From contig CAVUJV010000006.1 in assembly GCA_963741845.1 (NCBI GenBank), positions 62,001-126,000 of the forward strand: a DNA stretch of 64,000 bases, given 5' to 3'. Made by a program: the position numbers and the translations under genes. How positions within the stretch are numbered: position 1 is the first letter of the stretch; the number at the start of each line of letters is the position of its first letter. Shown in pieces: positions 37,151 to 46,304 of the stretch. This stretch comes from Roseiarcus sp963741845 (lineage in GTDB: Bacteria > Pseudomonadota > Alphaproteobacteria > Rhizobiales > Beijerinckiaceae). The notes under the pieces are model-generated. The model had not been told where the DNA came from. It worked only from the letters and a program-made list of their open reading frames with translations, and ran no database searches.

Positions 37151-37858
37151 TCAGGCGGCTTCGCGCTTGCGCGTCGTGCGTTGCTCGATTCGCTTCTCGG
37201 CGCTCGGAGCGTGGACGATCCGCTGCACATAGATGCCGGGCGTCATGATGTGGTCGGCGTCGATCTCGCCCGGCTGCACAAGGTGCTCCACTTCGGCGAT
37301 CGTGAGCCTGGCGGCGGTCGCCATCATCGGATTGAAGTTGCGCGCCGTCTTCCGGTAGACGAGGTTGCCTTCGGCATCGCCCTTCCAGGCGTGCACGAGG
37401 GCGATATCGGCGACGAGGCCGGTTTCCATGACGAAGGCTTCGCCGTTGAAATCGCGAATTTCCTTGCCTTCGGAGACGATCGTGCCGACGCCGGTGCGGG
37501 TGAAGAAGGCCGGGATGCCGGCCCCGCCCGCGCGGATGCGCTCGGCGAGCGTGCCCTGCGGATTGAATTCGAGCTCGAGCTGGCCCGACAGATAGAGATT
37601 GGCGAAGGTCTTGTTCTCGCCGACATAGCTCGAGATCATCTTGCGGATCTGCCCCGTCTCGAGCAGGACGCCAAGGCCGACGCCATCGACGCCCGCATTG
37701 TTGGAAATGACGGTGAGGTCCTTCGCGCCGGAGTTCTTGACCGCTTCGATCAGCGTCTCCGGGATTCCGCAGAGCCCGAATCCGCCCGACATGATGGTCA
37801 TGCCGTCCTTGATCGAACCGGCGAGCGCCTCCTCGGCGTTGGCGTAGACTTTTTTCAT
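37151..37858 (-). CDS. scoA: 3-oxoacid CoA-transferase subunit A
   Basis: 235 residues. KKVYANAEEALAGSIKDGMTIMSGGFGLCGIPE is the standard family start. SNNAGVDGVGLGVLLETGQIRKMISSYVGEN, FFTRTGVGT and GNLVYRKTARNFNPMMATAA follow. It forms a heterotetramer with subunit B, which carries the catalytic Glu and starts 18 bases downstream of this stop, so one operon. Substrate preference (acetoacetate against other 3-oxoacids) cannot be read. A 3-hydroxybutyrate dehydrogenase elsewhere in the window (63.0-63.8 kb) would supply acetoacetate. Confidence 0.94.
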   Translation of the reverse strand: MKKVYANAEEALAGSIKDGMTIMSGGFGLCGIPETLIEAVKNSGAKDLTVISNNAGVDGVGLGVLLETGQIRKMISSYVGENKTFANLYLSGQLELEFNPQGTLAERIRAGGAGIPAFFTRTGVGTIVSEGKEIRDFNGEAFVMETGLVADIALVHAWKGDAEGNLVYRKTARNFNPMMATAARLTIAEVEHLVQPGEIDADHIMTPGIYVQRIVHAPSAEKRIEQRTTRKREAA

Positions 37859-37995
37859 CGGCGTCGAACTTCCCCTGTCAGAGGCGCGCGCCTAAGTACC
37901 GTCGCGGGCCCGAGGCCGCAAGCCTCGGCGACACGCAAATCGGCCAGGGGCGCGGGGCTGGCAGCGGGCGCGACGCGCGGCTAAGACATGCGGGC

Positions 37996-38451
37996 ATGAT
38001 CCTCGACTGGCTGCTCGCGAGCCTTCATCACCTCGCGGTCTTTTCCCTCGCCGGCATCCTCGCGGCGGAGCTTGCGCTGACGGCGAGCATCATCGACGAC
38101 CGCACGGCGCTGAGACTGGCGCGGATCGACGCCTGGTTCGGCCTCATGGCGGCGGCGGCGCTCGCGGCCGGGCTTCTGCGCATTTTCCTCGCGGCGAAGG
38201 GCGCCGACTATTACCTCGCCAACGTCTTCTTCTGGATCAAGATGGGGCTCTTCGTGACGGTCGCGGCGATTTCCGCCGCTCCGACCTATTCCTTCATCGT
38301 CTGGCGCCGCGCTGTCCGGGCCGATCAGAGCTTCCGGCCGCCGAAGAAGGACGTCGCGCGCTTGCGCAAGATGCTCTACGCGGAAGCCGGATTGTTCGCC
38401 CTCATTCCGCTCGCCGCCGCCGCGATGGCGCGCGGCTTTGGTTCGTATTGA
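37996..38451 (+). CDS. DUF2214-family membrane protein
   Basis: 151 residues with four hydrophobic helices (about 8-32, 48-68, 82-104, 128-148). The pattern HHLAVFSLAGILAAELAL, then IDAWFGLMAAAALAAGLLRIF and the Lys-rich loop RPPKKDVARLRKMLYAEAGLFALIPLAAAAMARG, fits the DUF2214 family. The family has no assigned function. It begins a forward run with ybaK-like and DUF72 genes, with short gaps, probably one operon. Confidence 0.78.
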   Translation: MILDWLLASLHHLAVFSLAGILAAELALTASIIDDRTALRLARIDAWFGLMAAAALAAGLLRIFLAAKGADYYLANVFFWIKMGLFVTVAAISAAPTYSFIVWRRAVRADQSFRPPKKDVARLRKMLYAEAGLFALIPLAAAAMARGFGSY

Positions 38452-38461
38452 AGGCCTCTCG

Positions 38462-38935
38462 ATGAAGCCCGCCGTCGCTCCCTCCGCTCTCAAGGTCCAG
38501 GCCGCGCTTGGGTCCCGCTTCGCGGTGCTGGAGTTCGACGCGAGCACCCGCACCTCCGAGGAGGCCGCGGCCGCCATCGGCTGCACGGTGGCGCAGATCG
38601 CGAAATCGCTCGTTTTCCGCTCGGCGGGCGGCAGGCCGGTGCTGGTCATCGCCTCGGGCGTCAACCGGGTCGACGAGAAGAAGGTCGGCGCCCTGATCGG
38701 CGAAAAGATTGCGCGCGCCGACCCCGAGTTCGTGCGCGAGAGCACCGGCTTCGCCATCGGCGGGATCCCGCCCGTCGGCCACGCGATCCCGCCGGTCACG
38801 CTCATCGACGAGGCGCTGATGGCGCTCAGCGAGATCTGGGCGGCGGCCGGGACGCCGAACGCCGTCTTCCGCTTGACCCCGGCCGACCTTGTGGCGCTCA
38901 CTCAGGGAAAGGTCGCGCCGCTCGCGCGCGCCTGA
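38462..38935 (+). CDS. YbaK/EbsC-type aminoacyl-tRNA deacylase
   Basis: 157 residues from the ATG at 38462. An editing-domain protein related to the INS domain of prolyl-tRNA synthetase: GCTVAQIAKSLVFR with the invariant Lys, GVNRVDEKKVGALIGEKIARADPEFVRESTGFAIGGIPPVGH (substrate-pocket GGIPPVGH) and EALMALSEIWAAAGTPNAVFRLTPADL. Such proteins hydrolyse mischarged tRNA such as Cys- or Ala-tRNA(Pro). Complete. It lies 10 bases after the DUF2214 gene. Confidence 0.9.
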   Translation: MKPAVAPSALKVQAALGSRFAVLEFDASTRTSEEAAAAIGCTVAQIAKSLVFRSAGGRPVLVIASGVNRVDEKKVGALIGEKIARADPEFVRESTGFAIGGIPPVGHAIPPVTLIDEALMALSEIWAAAGTPNAVFRLTPADLVALTQGKVAPLARA

Positions 38936-38958
38936 CATCACGTCTCACGGAGGCGACA

Positions 38959-39762
38959 ATGGCCGAGGCAAAGGCGGGACGGATCCGGGTCGGCGTCGGC
39001 GGCTGGAACTACGCGCCCTGGCGCGGCGCCTTCTATCCCAAGGGCGTGGCGCAGGCGCGCGAACTCGAATACGCCGCCTCCCATCTCACGTCGATCGAGA
39101 TCGACAGCACCTATTACGGCTCGAAGACGCCCGAAAGCTTCCGCAAATGGCGGGACGCCACGCCGGACGACTTCGTCTTTTCCGTCAAAGGGCCGCGCTT
39201 TGCGACCAACCGGCGCGTGCTGGCGGAAGCGGCGCCGTCGATCGAGCGGTTCTTCAAGAGCGGCGTGACGGAACTCAAGGGCAAGCTCGGGCCGGTCAAC
39301 TGGCAGTTCGCCACGACCAAGCGCTTCGAGCCGGACGATTTCTCCGCTTTCCTCGACCTTCTGCCGAAATCGGTCGACGGGCGTGCGATCCGCCATGCGG
39401 TGGAGGTGCGCCACGAGAGCTTCTGCGCGCCGGACTTCGTTACGCTCGCGCGCGAGCGCGGCGTCGGCGTCATCATCGCCGCCGACGGCAAATATCCGCA
39501 GATCGCCGACGTGACCGCGCCTTATGTTTACGCGCGCATCATGGGAACGACGGAGGACGAGAAGCTCGGCTATCCTCCCAAGGCGCTCGATCTGTGGGCC
39601 GAGCGCGCCAAAGCCTGGGCGCGCGGCGACGCAGCGCCGGGCCTCAAAACGGTCGCGCCCCCGGCGAAGCCGGAGGCGCGGGACGTGTTTCTTTATGTGA
39701 TCAGCGGGTTCAAGGCCCGCAATCCGCTGGCCGCGATGGCGCTTATCCAGCGCCTCGGCTGA
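38959..39762 (+). CDS. DUF72-family protein
   Basis: 267 residues. IRVGVGGWNYAPWRGAFYPKGVAQARELEYAASHLTSIEIDSTYYG is the standard N-terminus. FVFSVKGPRFATNRR, GPVNWQFATTKRFEPDDFSAFLDLLP, RHAVEVRHESF and APYVYARIMG follow. DUF72 proteins have a TIM-barrel fold and unknown function. GGAGG stands before the ATG. It is the third gene of the likely DUF2214-ybaK-DUF72 operon. Confidence 0.9.
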   Translation: MAEAKAGRIRVGVGGWNYAPWRGAFYPKGVAQARELEYAASHLTSIEIDSTYYGSKTPESFRKWRDATPDDFVFSVKGPRFATNRRVLAEAAPSIERFFKSGVTELKGKLGPVNWQFATTKRFEPDDFSAFLDLLPKSVDGRAIRHAVEVRHESFCAPDFVTLARERGVGVIIAADGKYPQIADVTAPYVYARIMGTTEDEKLGYPPKALDLWAERAKAWARGDAAPGLKTVAPPAKPEARDVFLYVISGFKARNPLAAMALIQRLG

Positions 39763-39769
39763 CGCAGGG

Positions 39770-39961
39770 TCAGTCGCAGGCCCGGATACGCAGCGCGCAG
39801 AGCGCGTGCTTCGACAGGCTGGCAAGCGCCGAGAGGCCGCCGGCCAGAGCAGAGCTGACGCCCGTCAGCCCATAGCTGTTGAGGGGCGCGACCCGCGCGC
39901 AAAGGTCGTCGCGCGTGTAGGCGGGCGCGTGCGAGTGAGAGCAAAGATTCTTGTCAGTCAT
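39770..39961 (-). CDS. Small Cys/His-rich hypothetical protein
   Basis: 63 residues from the ATG at 39961: MTDKNLCSHSHAPAYTRDDLCARVAPLNSYGLTGVSSALAGGL and an ending with SKHALCALRIRACD. Four Cys and three His could bind metal, but the spacing is not a known motif. An upstream region (39980-40025) holds two TTGTGCA repeats 23 bases apart that could regulate it. No family was recognised, and it may be a chance open frame between two convergent genes. Confidence 0.35.
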   Translation of the reverse strand: MTDKNLCSHSHAPAYTRDDLCARVAPLNSYGLTGVSSALAGGLSALASLSKHALCALRIRACD

Positions 39962-40149
39962 GGTTTTGATCAGGTTGGCCGTGTTTTGTGCAGGAGCGAA
40001 CACTTCTTGTGCAACGCATATAGGAGCTGCGGACGTTTACGCAAGACACAAGCCTGTGACGGCGGTCACACTACAAATCCAGACTGCTGAAATGGCGAAG
40101 CCGGGCCTTGACGGGCGACCAAAAGGTTGCCCGGGAGGCGGAGGGGCCT

Positions 40150-41442
40150 TTACGGCCGCGTCTGCCCCTCGCCCCGCACGCGATATTTGAACGTGCAGAG
40201 CTGCTCGACGCCGACCGGCCCGCGCGCATGCATGCGCCCCGTGGCGATGCCGATTTCGGCGCCGAAGCCGAACTCGCCGCCGTCGGCGAACTGGGTCGAG
40301 GCGTTGTGCAGCACGATCGCCGAATCGACTTCCTTGAGGAATTTCTCCGCCGCCGCCTTGTCCTCGGTGAGGATGCAGTCGGTGTGATGCGAGCCGTAGG
40401 TCTCGATATGGTCGATCGCCGCGTCGAGATCGTCCACGACACGCGCGGAGATGATCGCGTCGAGATATTCGGTGCGCCAGTCCTCCTCGGTCGCGGCCGT
40501 CACGCGCGGGTCCGCCTTGCGCGTGGCCGCGTCGCCGCGCACCGCGCAGCCGGCGTCGAGGAGCGCCGCGATCAGCGGCTTCAGCATTTTGGGCGCGGCG
40601 TCGCGATGGACGAGCAGCGTCTCGGCCGCGCCGCAGATTCCGGTGCGCCGCATCTTGGCGTTGACCAGGATTTTTGTCGCCTTCTCCAGGTCGGCCGCGC
40701 GGTCGACATAGACATGCACGATGCCTTCGAGATGGGCGAAGACCGGCACGCGCGCCTCGCGCTGCACGCGCTCGACGAGGCTCTTGCCGCCGCGCGGCAC
40801 AATGACGTCAATCGCGCCGTCGAGCCCTTCGAGCATCGCGCCGACCGCCGCGCGCGAGGCGAAGGGCGCGCGGGAGATGGCGGCCTCCGGCAGGCCCGCT
40901 TCCTTCAACCCCGCGACAAGGCAGGCGTGGATCGCCGCCGAGGAATGGAAACTGTCGGAGCCGCCGCGCAGGATCACCGCGTTGCCGCTCTTGAGGCACA
41001 GCGCGCCCGCGTCCGCCGTCACGTTCGGCCGGCTTTCGTAGATGACCCCGATGACGCCGAGCGGCGTCGCGACGCGCTCGATTCTGAGGCCGTTGGGGCG
41101 GGTAAAGGTCGCGAGCACCCGCCCGACCGGATCGGGCAGGGCGGCGACCTCCTCGAGCCCGCGCGCGATGGCCTCGATGCGCGCCTCGTTGAGCGTAAGC
41201 CGGTCGATGAAGGACGAGCCGAGGCCCTTGTCCCTGCCTTCGTTCAGATCGCGCGCGTTGGCGGCGAGGACGTCGGACATGCGTTCGCGGAGCAGGCGGG
41301 CGGCGCTGGCCAGCGCGAGATTCTTCTGTTCGGCCGGCGCGTTGGCGAGCACGCGCGCGGCGGCCCGGGCCTTGAGCCCCAGGCCGCGCATCGCGGCGCG
41401 AACTTCCGCGTCGGGCGCGAGCATATGAACGGCGGCGGTCAT
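40150..41442 (-). CDS. proA: Glutamate-5-semialdehyde dehydrogenase
   Basis: 430 residues from the ATG at 41442. Longer open-frame starts add non-family sequence. It reduces gamma-glutamyl phosphate to glutamate 5-semialdehyde with NADPH, the second step of proline synthesis. Marks: IYESRPNVTADAGALCLKSGNAVILRGG, VPRGGKSLVERV, the catalytic Cys in MRRTGICGAAETLLV (about residue 280) and the ending HNASTQFADGGEFGFGAEIGIATGRMHARGPVGVEQLCTFKYRVRG. No proB is next to it in the window. Confidence 0.96.
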   Translation of the reverse strand: MTAAVHMLAPDAEVRAAMRGLGLKARAAARVLANAPAEQKNLALASAARLLRERMSDVLAANARDLNEGRDKGLGSSFIDRLTLNEARIEAIARGLEEVAALPDPVGRVLATFTRPNGLRIERVATPLGVIGVIYESRPNVTADAGALCLKSGNAVILRGGSDSFHSSAAIHACLVAGLKEAGLPEAAISRAPFASRAAVGAMLEGLDGAIDVIVPRGGKSLVERVQREARVPVFAHLEGIVHVYVDRAADLEKATKILVNAKMRRTGICGAAETLLVHRDAAPKMLKPLIAALLDAGCAVRGDAATRKADPRVTAATEEDWRTEYLDAIISARVVDDLDAAIDHIETYGSHHTDCILTEDKAAAEKFLKEVDSAIVLHNASTQFADGGEFGFGAEIGIATGRMHARGPVGVEQLCTFKYRVRGEGQTRP

Positions 41443-41561
41443 CGGCGTGTTTTCCCGGCTTCGAGACCGCTCATTTAAGGGAAGATCAGCGGGAAACGCC
41501 ATCCCCCGGACGGGACGCGCGACGCTCCGCCGCTTGCTTAGCAGGACAGTGAGGAGGGACG

Positions 41562-42539
41562 GTGACGCCGGCGCAAAATATCTTCGATAGGGTTCGGCTC
41601 TTGCTGTCGCAGGCCCTGACGGTCGCGGCGGACCTCCGGATCGCCGACCTGCTGGCGAACGGCGAACGGACCGCGGACGACATTGCGAACGAAGCGGGCG
41701 CGAACGCCGATGCACTCTGTCGCGTGCTGCGGCTCCTCGCGAGCGAGGGCGTGTTTCGCGAGACGTCGTCGCGCCGCTTCGCCCAGACGGAACTCAGCGC
41801 GACGCTGCGGTCAGACCTGCCTGGAAGTCCCCGCGACTTCCTTCGCATGTTCAACAGCGAGCCCTATCAGGCGTTCGGCGAACTTCTGCATTCCGTCAAG
41901 ACCGGAGGGACCGCTTTCGAGCATGTTTTCGGCGCAGCGAGGTTCGACTGGCTCGACGCCCACCCGGAGAAGATGGCGTTGTTCCAGCGCGCCATGATCG
42001 CGCTGAGCCAGGGCGCCAACGAAGCTGTCGCGGAGGCTTTCGACTTCACGCCCTACAGGCGCGTGGTGGACGTCGGCGGGGGACACGGACAATTGCTCTT
42101 TGCGATCCTGACAGAAATCCACACCTGTCGGGGACCTGTTTGACGGCCCTGCGAGCATCGAAATGCCGGAGCGGCGTCGGGGACCTCCGCTCCGCACCGA
42201 ATTCGACGCCGGCAATTTCTTCGAGGGCGCCGGAAGGCGGCGACATCTACGTTCTGAAAAGGGTGATCCGCGACTGGGCCGGAGCGGGCGGCCGCGATTC
42301 GCGAACCGCCTGGCAGGGTGACTGAGCTTTAGGAAAGGTGACTGTTGCGGAACCGTGACGGCTCAGGGTAACGAACCTGAACTCGGCAAGTATCTGGACT
42401 CGCCATGCTGGCGATCACTGGCGGGGTCGAGCGGACCGAACCGCAATTCGCGGACTTGTTCGCTCGTGCGGGATTGCGGCTCGAGCAGGTCGTCGCGACC
42501 GGCGCCGGAATCTCCGTCCTGGAGGCCGGCCGGGCCTGA
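41562..42539 (+). pseudogene. O-methyltransferase-family pseudogene (multiple breaks)
   Basis: The first 180 residues are good: dimerisation domain FDRVRLLLSQALTVAADLRIADLLANG...DALCRVLRLLASEGVF, a FLRMFNSEPYQAFGELLHSVKTG stretch, and SAM motif I VVDVGGGHGQLLFAIL. The frame then closes at 42143. Fragments continue in other frames: LFDGPA; GGDIYVLKRVIRDWA; GNEPELGKYLD; and MLAITGGVERTEPQFADLFARAGLRLEQVVATGAGISVLEAGRA-stop at 42539. At least three frame changes and probable internal losses (the section after motif I is shortened) show true decay, not a single error. The intact relative would be a SAM-dependent methyltransferase of about 335 residues. Confidence 0.85.
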
Positions 42540-42606
42540 TTCACTCGCCAGCTCCGCGCCTGCAGGCGGCGAAGGACAAGACCTCGGCATCGCCTCCCGC
42601 AGAGAA

Positions 42607-43137
42607 CTAGCCCTTCGGCCGGAAGGCCACACAGAATTCCGGGTTCGTGTCGAGCCGCGCGCCGCCAATCAGATCGACGCAATAGGGGACCGCCGGGAAG
42701 ACGGCGTCGAGGCAGGTGCGGATCGCCGAGGGCTTGCCCGGCAGGTTGATGATGAGGCTTGACCCGCGTGTGCCCGCGATCTGGCGGGAAAGGATCGCAG
42801 TCGGCACTTCGAGCAGGCTTTTCGTCCGCATGAGTTCGCCGAAGCCGGGAAGCAGGCGCTCGCAGACCGCCTCCGTCGCTTCCGGCGTGACGTCGCGCGG
42901 GGCGGGGCCGGTGCCGCCCGTCGTCAGGATCAGAGGGCAGCCCTCGCGGTCGGCGAGCTCGACGAGGGCCGCTTCGATCGCCGGCCGCTCGTCGGGCGCG
43001 AGCCTTCGCGCCGGCCGCCAGGGGGTCGCGAGCAGGTCCTTCAGCGCGACCTCGATGCCCGGGCCGCCCTTGTCCTCGTAGAGGCCGCGGAACGCCCGGT
43101 CGGAAATGGTGACGACGCCGATAGGGACTTCGGACAA
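42607..43137 (-). CDS. mog: Molybdopterin adenylyltransferase (MogA/MoaB-like)
   Basis: 176 residues from a TTG start with GGAGA upstream. It activates molybdopterin with ATP, giving adenylyl-molybdopterin before Mo insertion. Marks: VVTISDRAFRGLYEDKGGPGIE near the start, LILTTGGTGPAPRDVTPEATEAV (the MPT-binding TTGGTG and D, about residues 70-92), AGTRGSSLIINLPGKPSAIRTCLDAVFPAVPYCVDLI. Full length. It shares the minus strand with the SulP gene 15 bases upstream, and Mog near an anion transporter is of interest because molybdate can be a SulP substrate. Confidence 0.93.
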   Translation of the reverse strand: MSEVPIGVVTISDRAFRGLYEDKGGPGIEVALKDLLATPWRPARRLAPDERPAIEAALVELADREGCPLILTTGGTGPAPRDVTPEATEAVCERLLPGFGELMRTKSLLEVPTAILSRQIAGTRGSSLIINLPGKPSAIRTCLDAVFPAVPYCVDLIGGARLDTNPEFCVAFRPKG

Positions 43138-43151
43138 GAGGGGTCTCCGGT

Positions 43152-44855
43152 TCAGGACGGGGAGGAGGAAGCGGGGGGCCTCACGAGCGCGTCGATCGCC
43201 TCCTGGACGCTATGGAAGATGCGGTCGCGACCAATGAGGTCGGTGAGGCCGAGCCGGGCGAAGCTCTGCTGCGCCCGGACGGATTCCAGCCGGGCGAGCG
43301 CCACGTCGATCCCGCGCCCTCTCAGCCTGCCGATGAGATCCTGCAACATGGCGGCCCCGGTGTAATCAATCTCGACGAGCGCATTGGCCTCGATGACGAC
43401 AAACCGAAGGGACGCGCCTTCGATGGCCCGTTCGATCTCCGCCCGGAAGTTGTAGGCGTTGAGGAAGGACAGGGGGGCCTGAAGGGCGATCACCTTGACG
43501 CCCGGCGCCTCCTCGTCGGCGACCCCCGGAGTGGGCGGCCACCAGATGGAGGTGCCCGGAATGCGCTTGAGCTCGACGGCGCGCGAGCGCGTCGTCGTCC
43601 AGACGCCGTGCAGGAGCGAGAGGATGATTCCCACGCCGACGCCTTGCTGGATCGGCAGGGCGAGCATCGCGAGGGCGGTGACGACGATGAGCAGGAATTC
43701 CGCCCGGCTTCGCCGCCAGACCTCCGCGATCACGTGCGTCCGAACGATGCGGAAGGCGACGAAGAACAGGATGCCGGCCAGCGCCGCGCGGGGAATGTGG
43801 GCGATGATCCCGCCGCCGAACAGCAGGAGCGCCAGCGCGAGCGCGGCGGTCAGGAGGCTGGTGAGCTGGGACGTCCCGCCCGCTTCGGCGACGATCGCGG
43901 TGCAGGGCGGGCTGGCGTCGACCGCGAAGACTCCGGCTGCGCCCGCGACAAGATTCGCCGCGCCCACGCCGACAAAGTCCCGATTGACGTCGGGGTCATG
44001 GCCGAGCGGATAGGAGCGCGTCGTCGCGGCCGTCTGCACCATGATGATGAGCGTAATCACCAGAGCCAGCGGCGCGATCGTGCGGAAATCCGCGAGACCC
44101 GCGCTCAACGGGACGATCTGAAACACCGGGCCCGACAGCTCGCCGATCGTGGTCACGCCATGCGCTTCGAGACCGAACAGCACGGTCGCTGCTCCCGCGG
44201 CGGCAACCCCGATCAGCGCTCCCGGAATGCGCGCGCTGATCCGCTCGCCGAGAAGCATGATCGCCAACACGCCGAGGCTGATCCCGACCGTCCAGGAATT
44301 CGCCGACCCCAGACGCTCTCCGAGGGACTGCGCCTGCTCGAAGAGTGGGCCATGCGTCGCGTGCAGACCAAGCGCCTCCGGCGCCTGCGAGACGACGATG
44401 TGACCGGCGATGCCGGCCAGGAAGCCGGTGGTGACCGGTATCGACAGGAGATCCGCTATGAAGCCGAACCGCAGGACTCCCGCGACCGCAAGAAGGACCC
44501 CGACGCTCAGCGCGAGGGTGGAGGCGGCGCCAAGATAATGGGCCGAGCCAATCCCGAGCGCCGCCAGCGAGCCGGCGAAGATGGGAGCGATGGTCGAATC
44601 GGCGCCGACGGAAAGCCGGCGGCTGTCGCCGAAGGCGGCAAAGCCGATCACGCCGGCGATCAGCGCCACAAAGCCCGCCTGAGGCGGAAAACCCGCGAGG
44701 CGCGCGGTCGCCATCTGCTCCGGAATCGAGATTGCCGCAAGCGTGGCGCCGGCCACGAGGTCTGGCCAAAGGTCGCCCATTTTCCAGCCCGTGAGCCCCC
44801 GCAGGAGGGGCCACGCGGTTCGGGGCGAGGACGGTTCGTCGGGTGGATGCGTCAC
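43152..44855 (-). CDS. SulP-family anion permease with STAS domain
   Basis: 567 residues from a GTG start. About 11-12 membrane helices (about residues 20-440): WPDLVAGATLAAISIPEQMATARLAGFPPQAGFVAL is the SulP entry, GADSTIAPIFAG is the substrate-site segment and NLVAGAAGVFAVDASPPCTAIVAEAGGTSQL the second conserved loop. The cytoplasmic STAS domain is at about 455-560 (VIALQAPLSFLNAYNFRAEIERAIE...FVVIEANALVEIDYTGAAML). Family members carry sulfate, bicarbonate, molybdate or dicarboxylates. The substrate is not readable. Directly upstream of mog in the same direction. Confidence 0.92.
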   Translation of the reverse strand: MTHPPDEPSSPRTAWPLLRGLTGWKMGDLWPDLVAGATLAAISIPEQMATARLAGFPPQAGFVALIAGVIGFAAFGDSRRLSVGADSTIAPIFAGSLAALGIGSAHYLGAASTLALSVGVLLAVAGVLRFGFIADLLSIPVTTGFLAGIAGHIVVSQAPEALGLHATHGPLFEQAQSLGERLGSANSWTVGISLGVLAIMLLGERISARIPGALIGVAAAGAATVLFGLEAHGVTTIGELSGPVFQIVPLSAGLADFRTIAPLALVITLIIMVQTAATTRSYPLGHDPDVNRDFVGVGAANLVAGAAGVFAVDASPPCTAIVAEAGGTSQLTSLLTAALALALLLFGGGIIAHIPRAALAGILFFVAFRIVRTHVIAEVWRRSRAEFLLIVVTALAMLALPIQQGVGVGIILSLLHGVWTTTRSRAVELKRIPGTSIWWPPTPGVADEEAPGVKVIALQAPLSFLNAYNFRAEIERAIEGASLRFVVIEANALVEIDYTGAAMLQDLIGRLRGRGIDVALARLESVRAQQSFARLGLTDLIGRDRIFHSVQEAIDALVRPPASSSPS

Positions 44856-45012
44856 AAGCGTCTCGTTCCTCCCTACGCCGGACGAGGAAGGATTCCTAGA
44901 GCGCTCTTGGGCTGACGCGGCTCAGCGAGGACACTCCGACCCGCGCGAAGCGGGAGAAAAGCGCGGCAGCCGGGCGGGCGACAACGGAGAAACAGAATAT
45001 TGGAACAAATGC

Positions 45013-45347
45013 TTCTGATTATCTGGCAGATCGGGTATGATGTCGCATTGCCGTCAAGCTGGAAGCCGTCCAATGCGCGAATTCGCCAAAGCCGCCGCCC
45101 CTGCCGTGAGCGCTACGTGGCCGTTCCAAGGCCGCTTTTTCGCCATCTTTCGGCCATGGACCGCGCCGCGCCGGAAGCAAATGTCAGCGCAACCTATTGA
45201 AAAGGCCCAATTCGCGGAAGGATTTGGCGCATTTTTCAGCCGATTTTTCGCTGAAAATCGCCCAAAAATGCTTCGTTTCAGGCAGGAAATGCCGAAAATG
45301 AGCGCCGAATCGCGGGAAAAGCGCGCAAAAATGCATGCCGCTCTCAC
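45013..45347 (+). repeat. Dispersed element copy B (335 bp)
   Basis: It shares about 84% identity with copy C over the 100 bases from ATGTCAGCGCAA (45181) to CTTCGTTTCAGG, and weaker similarity over the full length. Parts in order: promoter-like TTCTGA-17 bp-TATGAT (45013-45041), GCCGTCAAGCTGG, GAATTCGCCAA.GCCGCCGCCC, TCTTTCGGCCAT, GGAAGCAAATG, the core, a hairpin TTTTCAGC-9-GCTGAAAA and an end at CTCTCAC. The open frame from 45181 starts MSAQPIEKAQFAEGFGAFFSRFFAENR. It lies in a 584-base gene-free gap between the SulP and DUF2937 genes, which otherwise shows nothing. Confidence 0.72.
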
Positions 45348-45439
45348 CCCTATGGCGGAACGGGTCCCGGTGACGAAGCCGCGCCGCGCCGCTAATCTTT
45401 GCCGCGGGATCGACCGGGATCAGAGCAGGACGGCGGCAC

Positions 45440-45961
45440 ATGCTTGCGCGCAGATTGGCCCTTGCGATGGCCGTGCTGTTCGGCCTCATTGGCGCGCAAG
45501 GCCCCGAGTTCGCTCAACAATATCGGCAGCGCCTCGGGGGGACGCTGGACGAACTTCAGCGGAGCCTTGCAGAGTTCGACGCCGAGGCGAGGCGCGAACA
45601 ACTGACGCCCCCGGAAGCCATTGCGCGGCTTGAGCAGAACCCGGACGCGCTCGCCCGGGGCCGGGGTCAAGACCTGGAGCGGGCGATGGCGCGTTCAGCG
45701 CGGCTGCAGGCGCAGATCGAGGCGATGGCCACGGCCGGGCCGATCCGCCGCCTCTATGTGCTGGCGACGAATTTTGACGCGCCCGTCGCAGAGCGAACGC
45801 TGGAGGCCTACGAGCCCGCGGCGCCGCTGACGCTGGAGGCCCTGACGGCGGGCGGATTTGCCGCCCTCTGGGGTTGGGCGGCGACCCATATCTGCGCCTG
45901 GCCGCTGCGTCGCTGGCGCAGGACCCGCGCGGAGGCGCGCGCCGCTAGTGGCGCACGATGA
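45440..45961 (+). CDS. DUF2937-family membrane protein
   Basis: 173 residues. A first hydrophobic helix (LALAMAVLFGLIGAQGPEFAQQYRQRLGG) acts as a signal or anchor. A helical Glu/Arg/Gln-rich middle (about 30-95) follows, and a second membrane helix near the end (ALTAGGFAALWGWAATHICAW, about 134-154). The QGPEFAQQYRQRL...DELQR.. start and length match DUF2937, a family of unknown function widespread in Proteobacteria. The 3' end overlaps the convergent small membrane protein gene by 17 bases. Confidence 0.82.
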   Translation: MLARRLALAMAVLFGLIGAQGPEFAQQYRQRLGGTLDELQRSLAEFDAEARREQLTPPEAIARLEQNPDALARGRGQDLERAMARSARLQAQIEAMATAGPIRRLYVLATNFDAPVAERTLEAYEPAAPLTLEALTAGGFAALWGWAATHICAWPLRRWRRTRAEARAASGAR

Positions 45962-46190
45962 TATAGGTATATCCAACGCCAGCGAGGATCAGGATGACCG
46001 CGAGGGCGTGCATCCACAGGTCGTCGCCATGTTTGAGGGCGGCGTTGCCGACCTGGTTGGCGATCGCAAAGGCAGCCGCGGGGAGCATGAAGTGCGCCAG
46101 CACTTTCGTCCCGCCCTCGGTAAACATGAAATAGGTGAGCACCACGCACCCGAAGCACGTCACGGTCACGAAATCATAGACAGTAATCAT
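45945..46190 (-). CDS. Small membrane protein beside exosortase (XrtV accessory-like)
   Basis: 81 residues with about three short hydrophobic helices: MITVYDFVTVTCFGCVVLTYFMF, HFMLPAAAFAIANQVGNAAL and MHALAVILILAGVGYTYIIV. Its size, the YDFVTV start and the FAIANQVGN motif, together with its place directly after the exosortase gene, fit the small accessory protein of the XrtV sorting system. This assignment rests on memory of that family and on context. It probably assists protein sorting at the inner membrane. Confidence 0.7.
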   Translation of the reverse strand: MITVYDFVTVTCFGCVVLTYFMFTEGGTKVLAHFMLPAAAFAIANQVGNAALKHGDDLWMHALAVILILAGVGYTYIIVRH

Positions 46191-46304
46191 TCCCGCCCGC
46201 CCGCATGTCTCTCGTGCGCGGCTTCCCCAAGCCGCGTCAGCGCCAAACGATTTGTCAGCCGAAAGGACTGACCGGCCTGGCAGGGCCGATCGGTCCGAGC
46301 GCCA

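Noticed and set aside
43212..44915. A 567-codon plus-strand open frame over the SulP gene
   Set aside because: Shadow frame of GC-rich coding DNA. The minus strand has a complete SulP-STAS protein.
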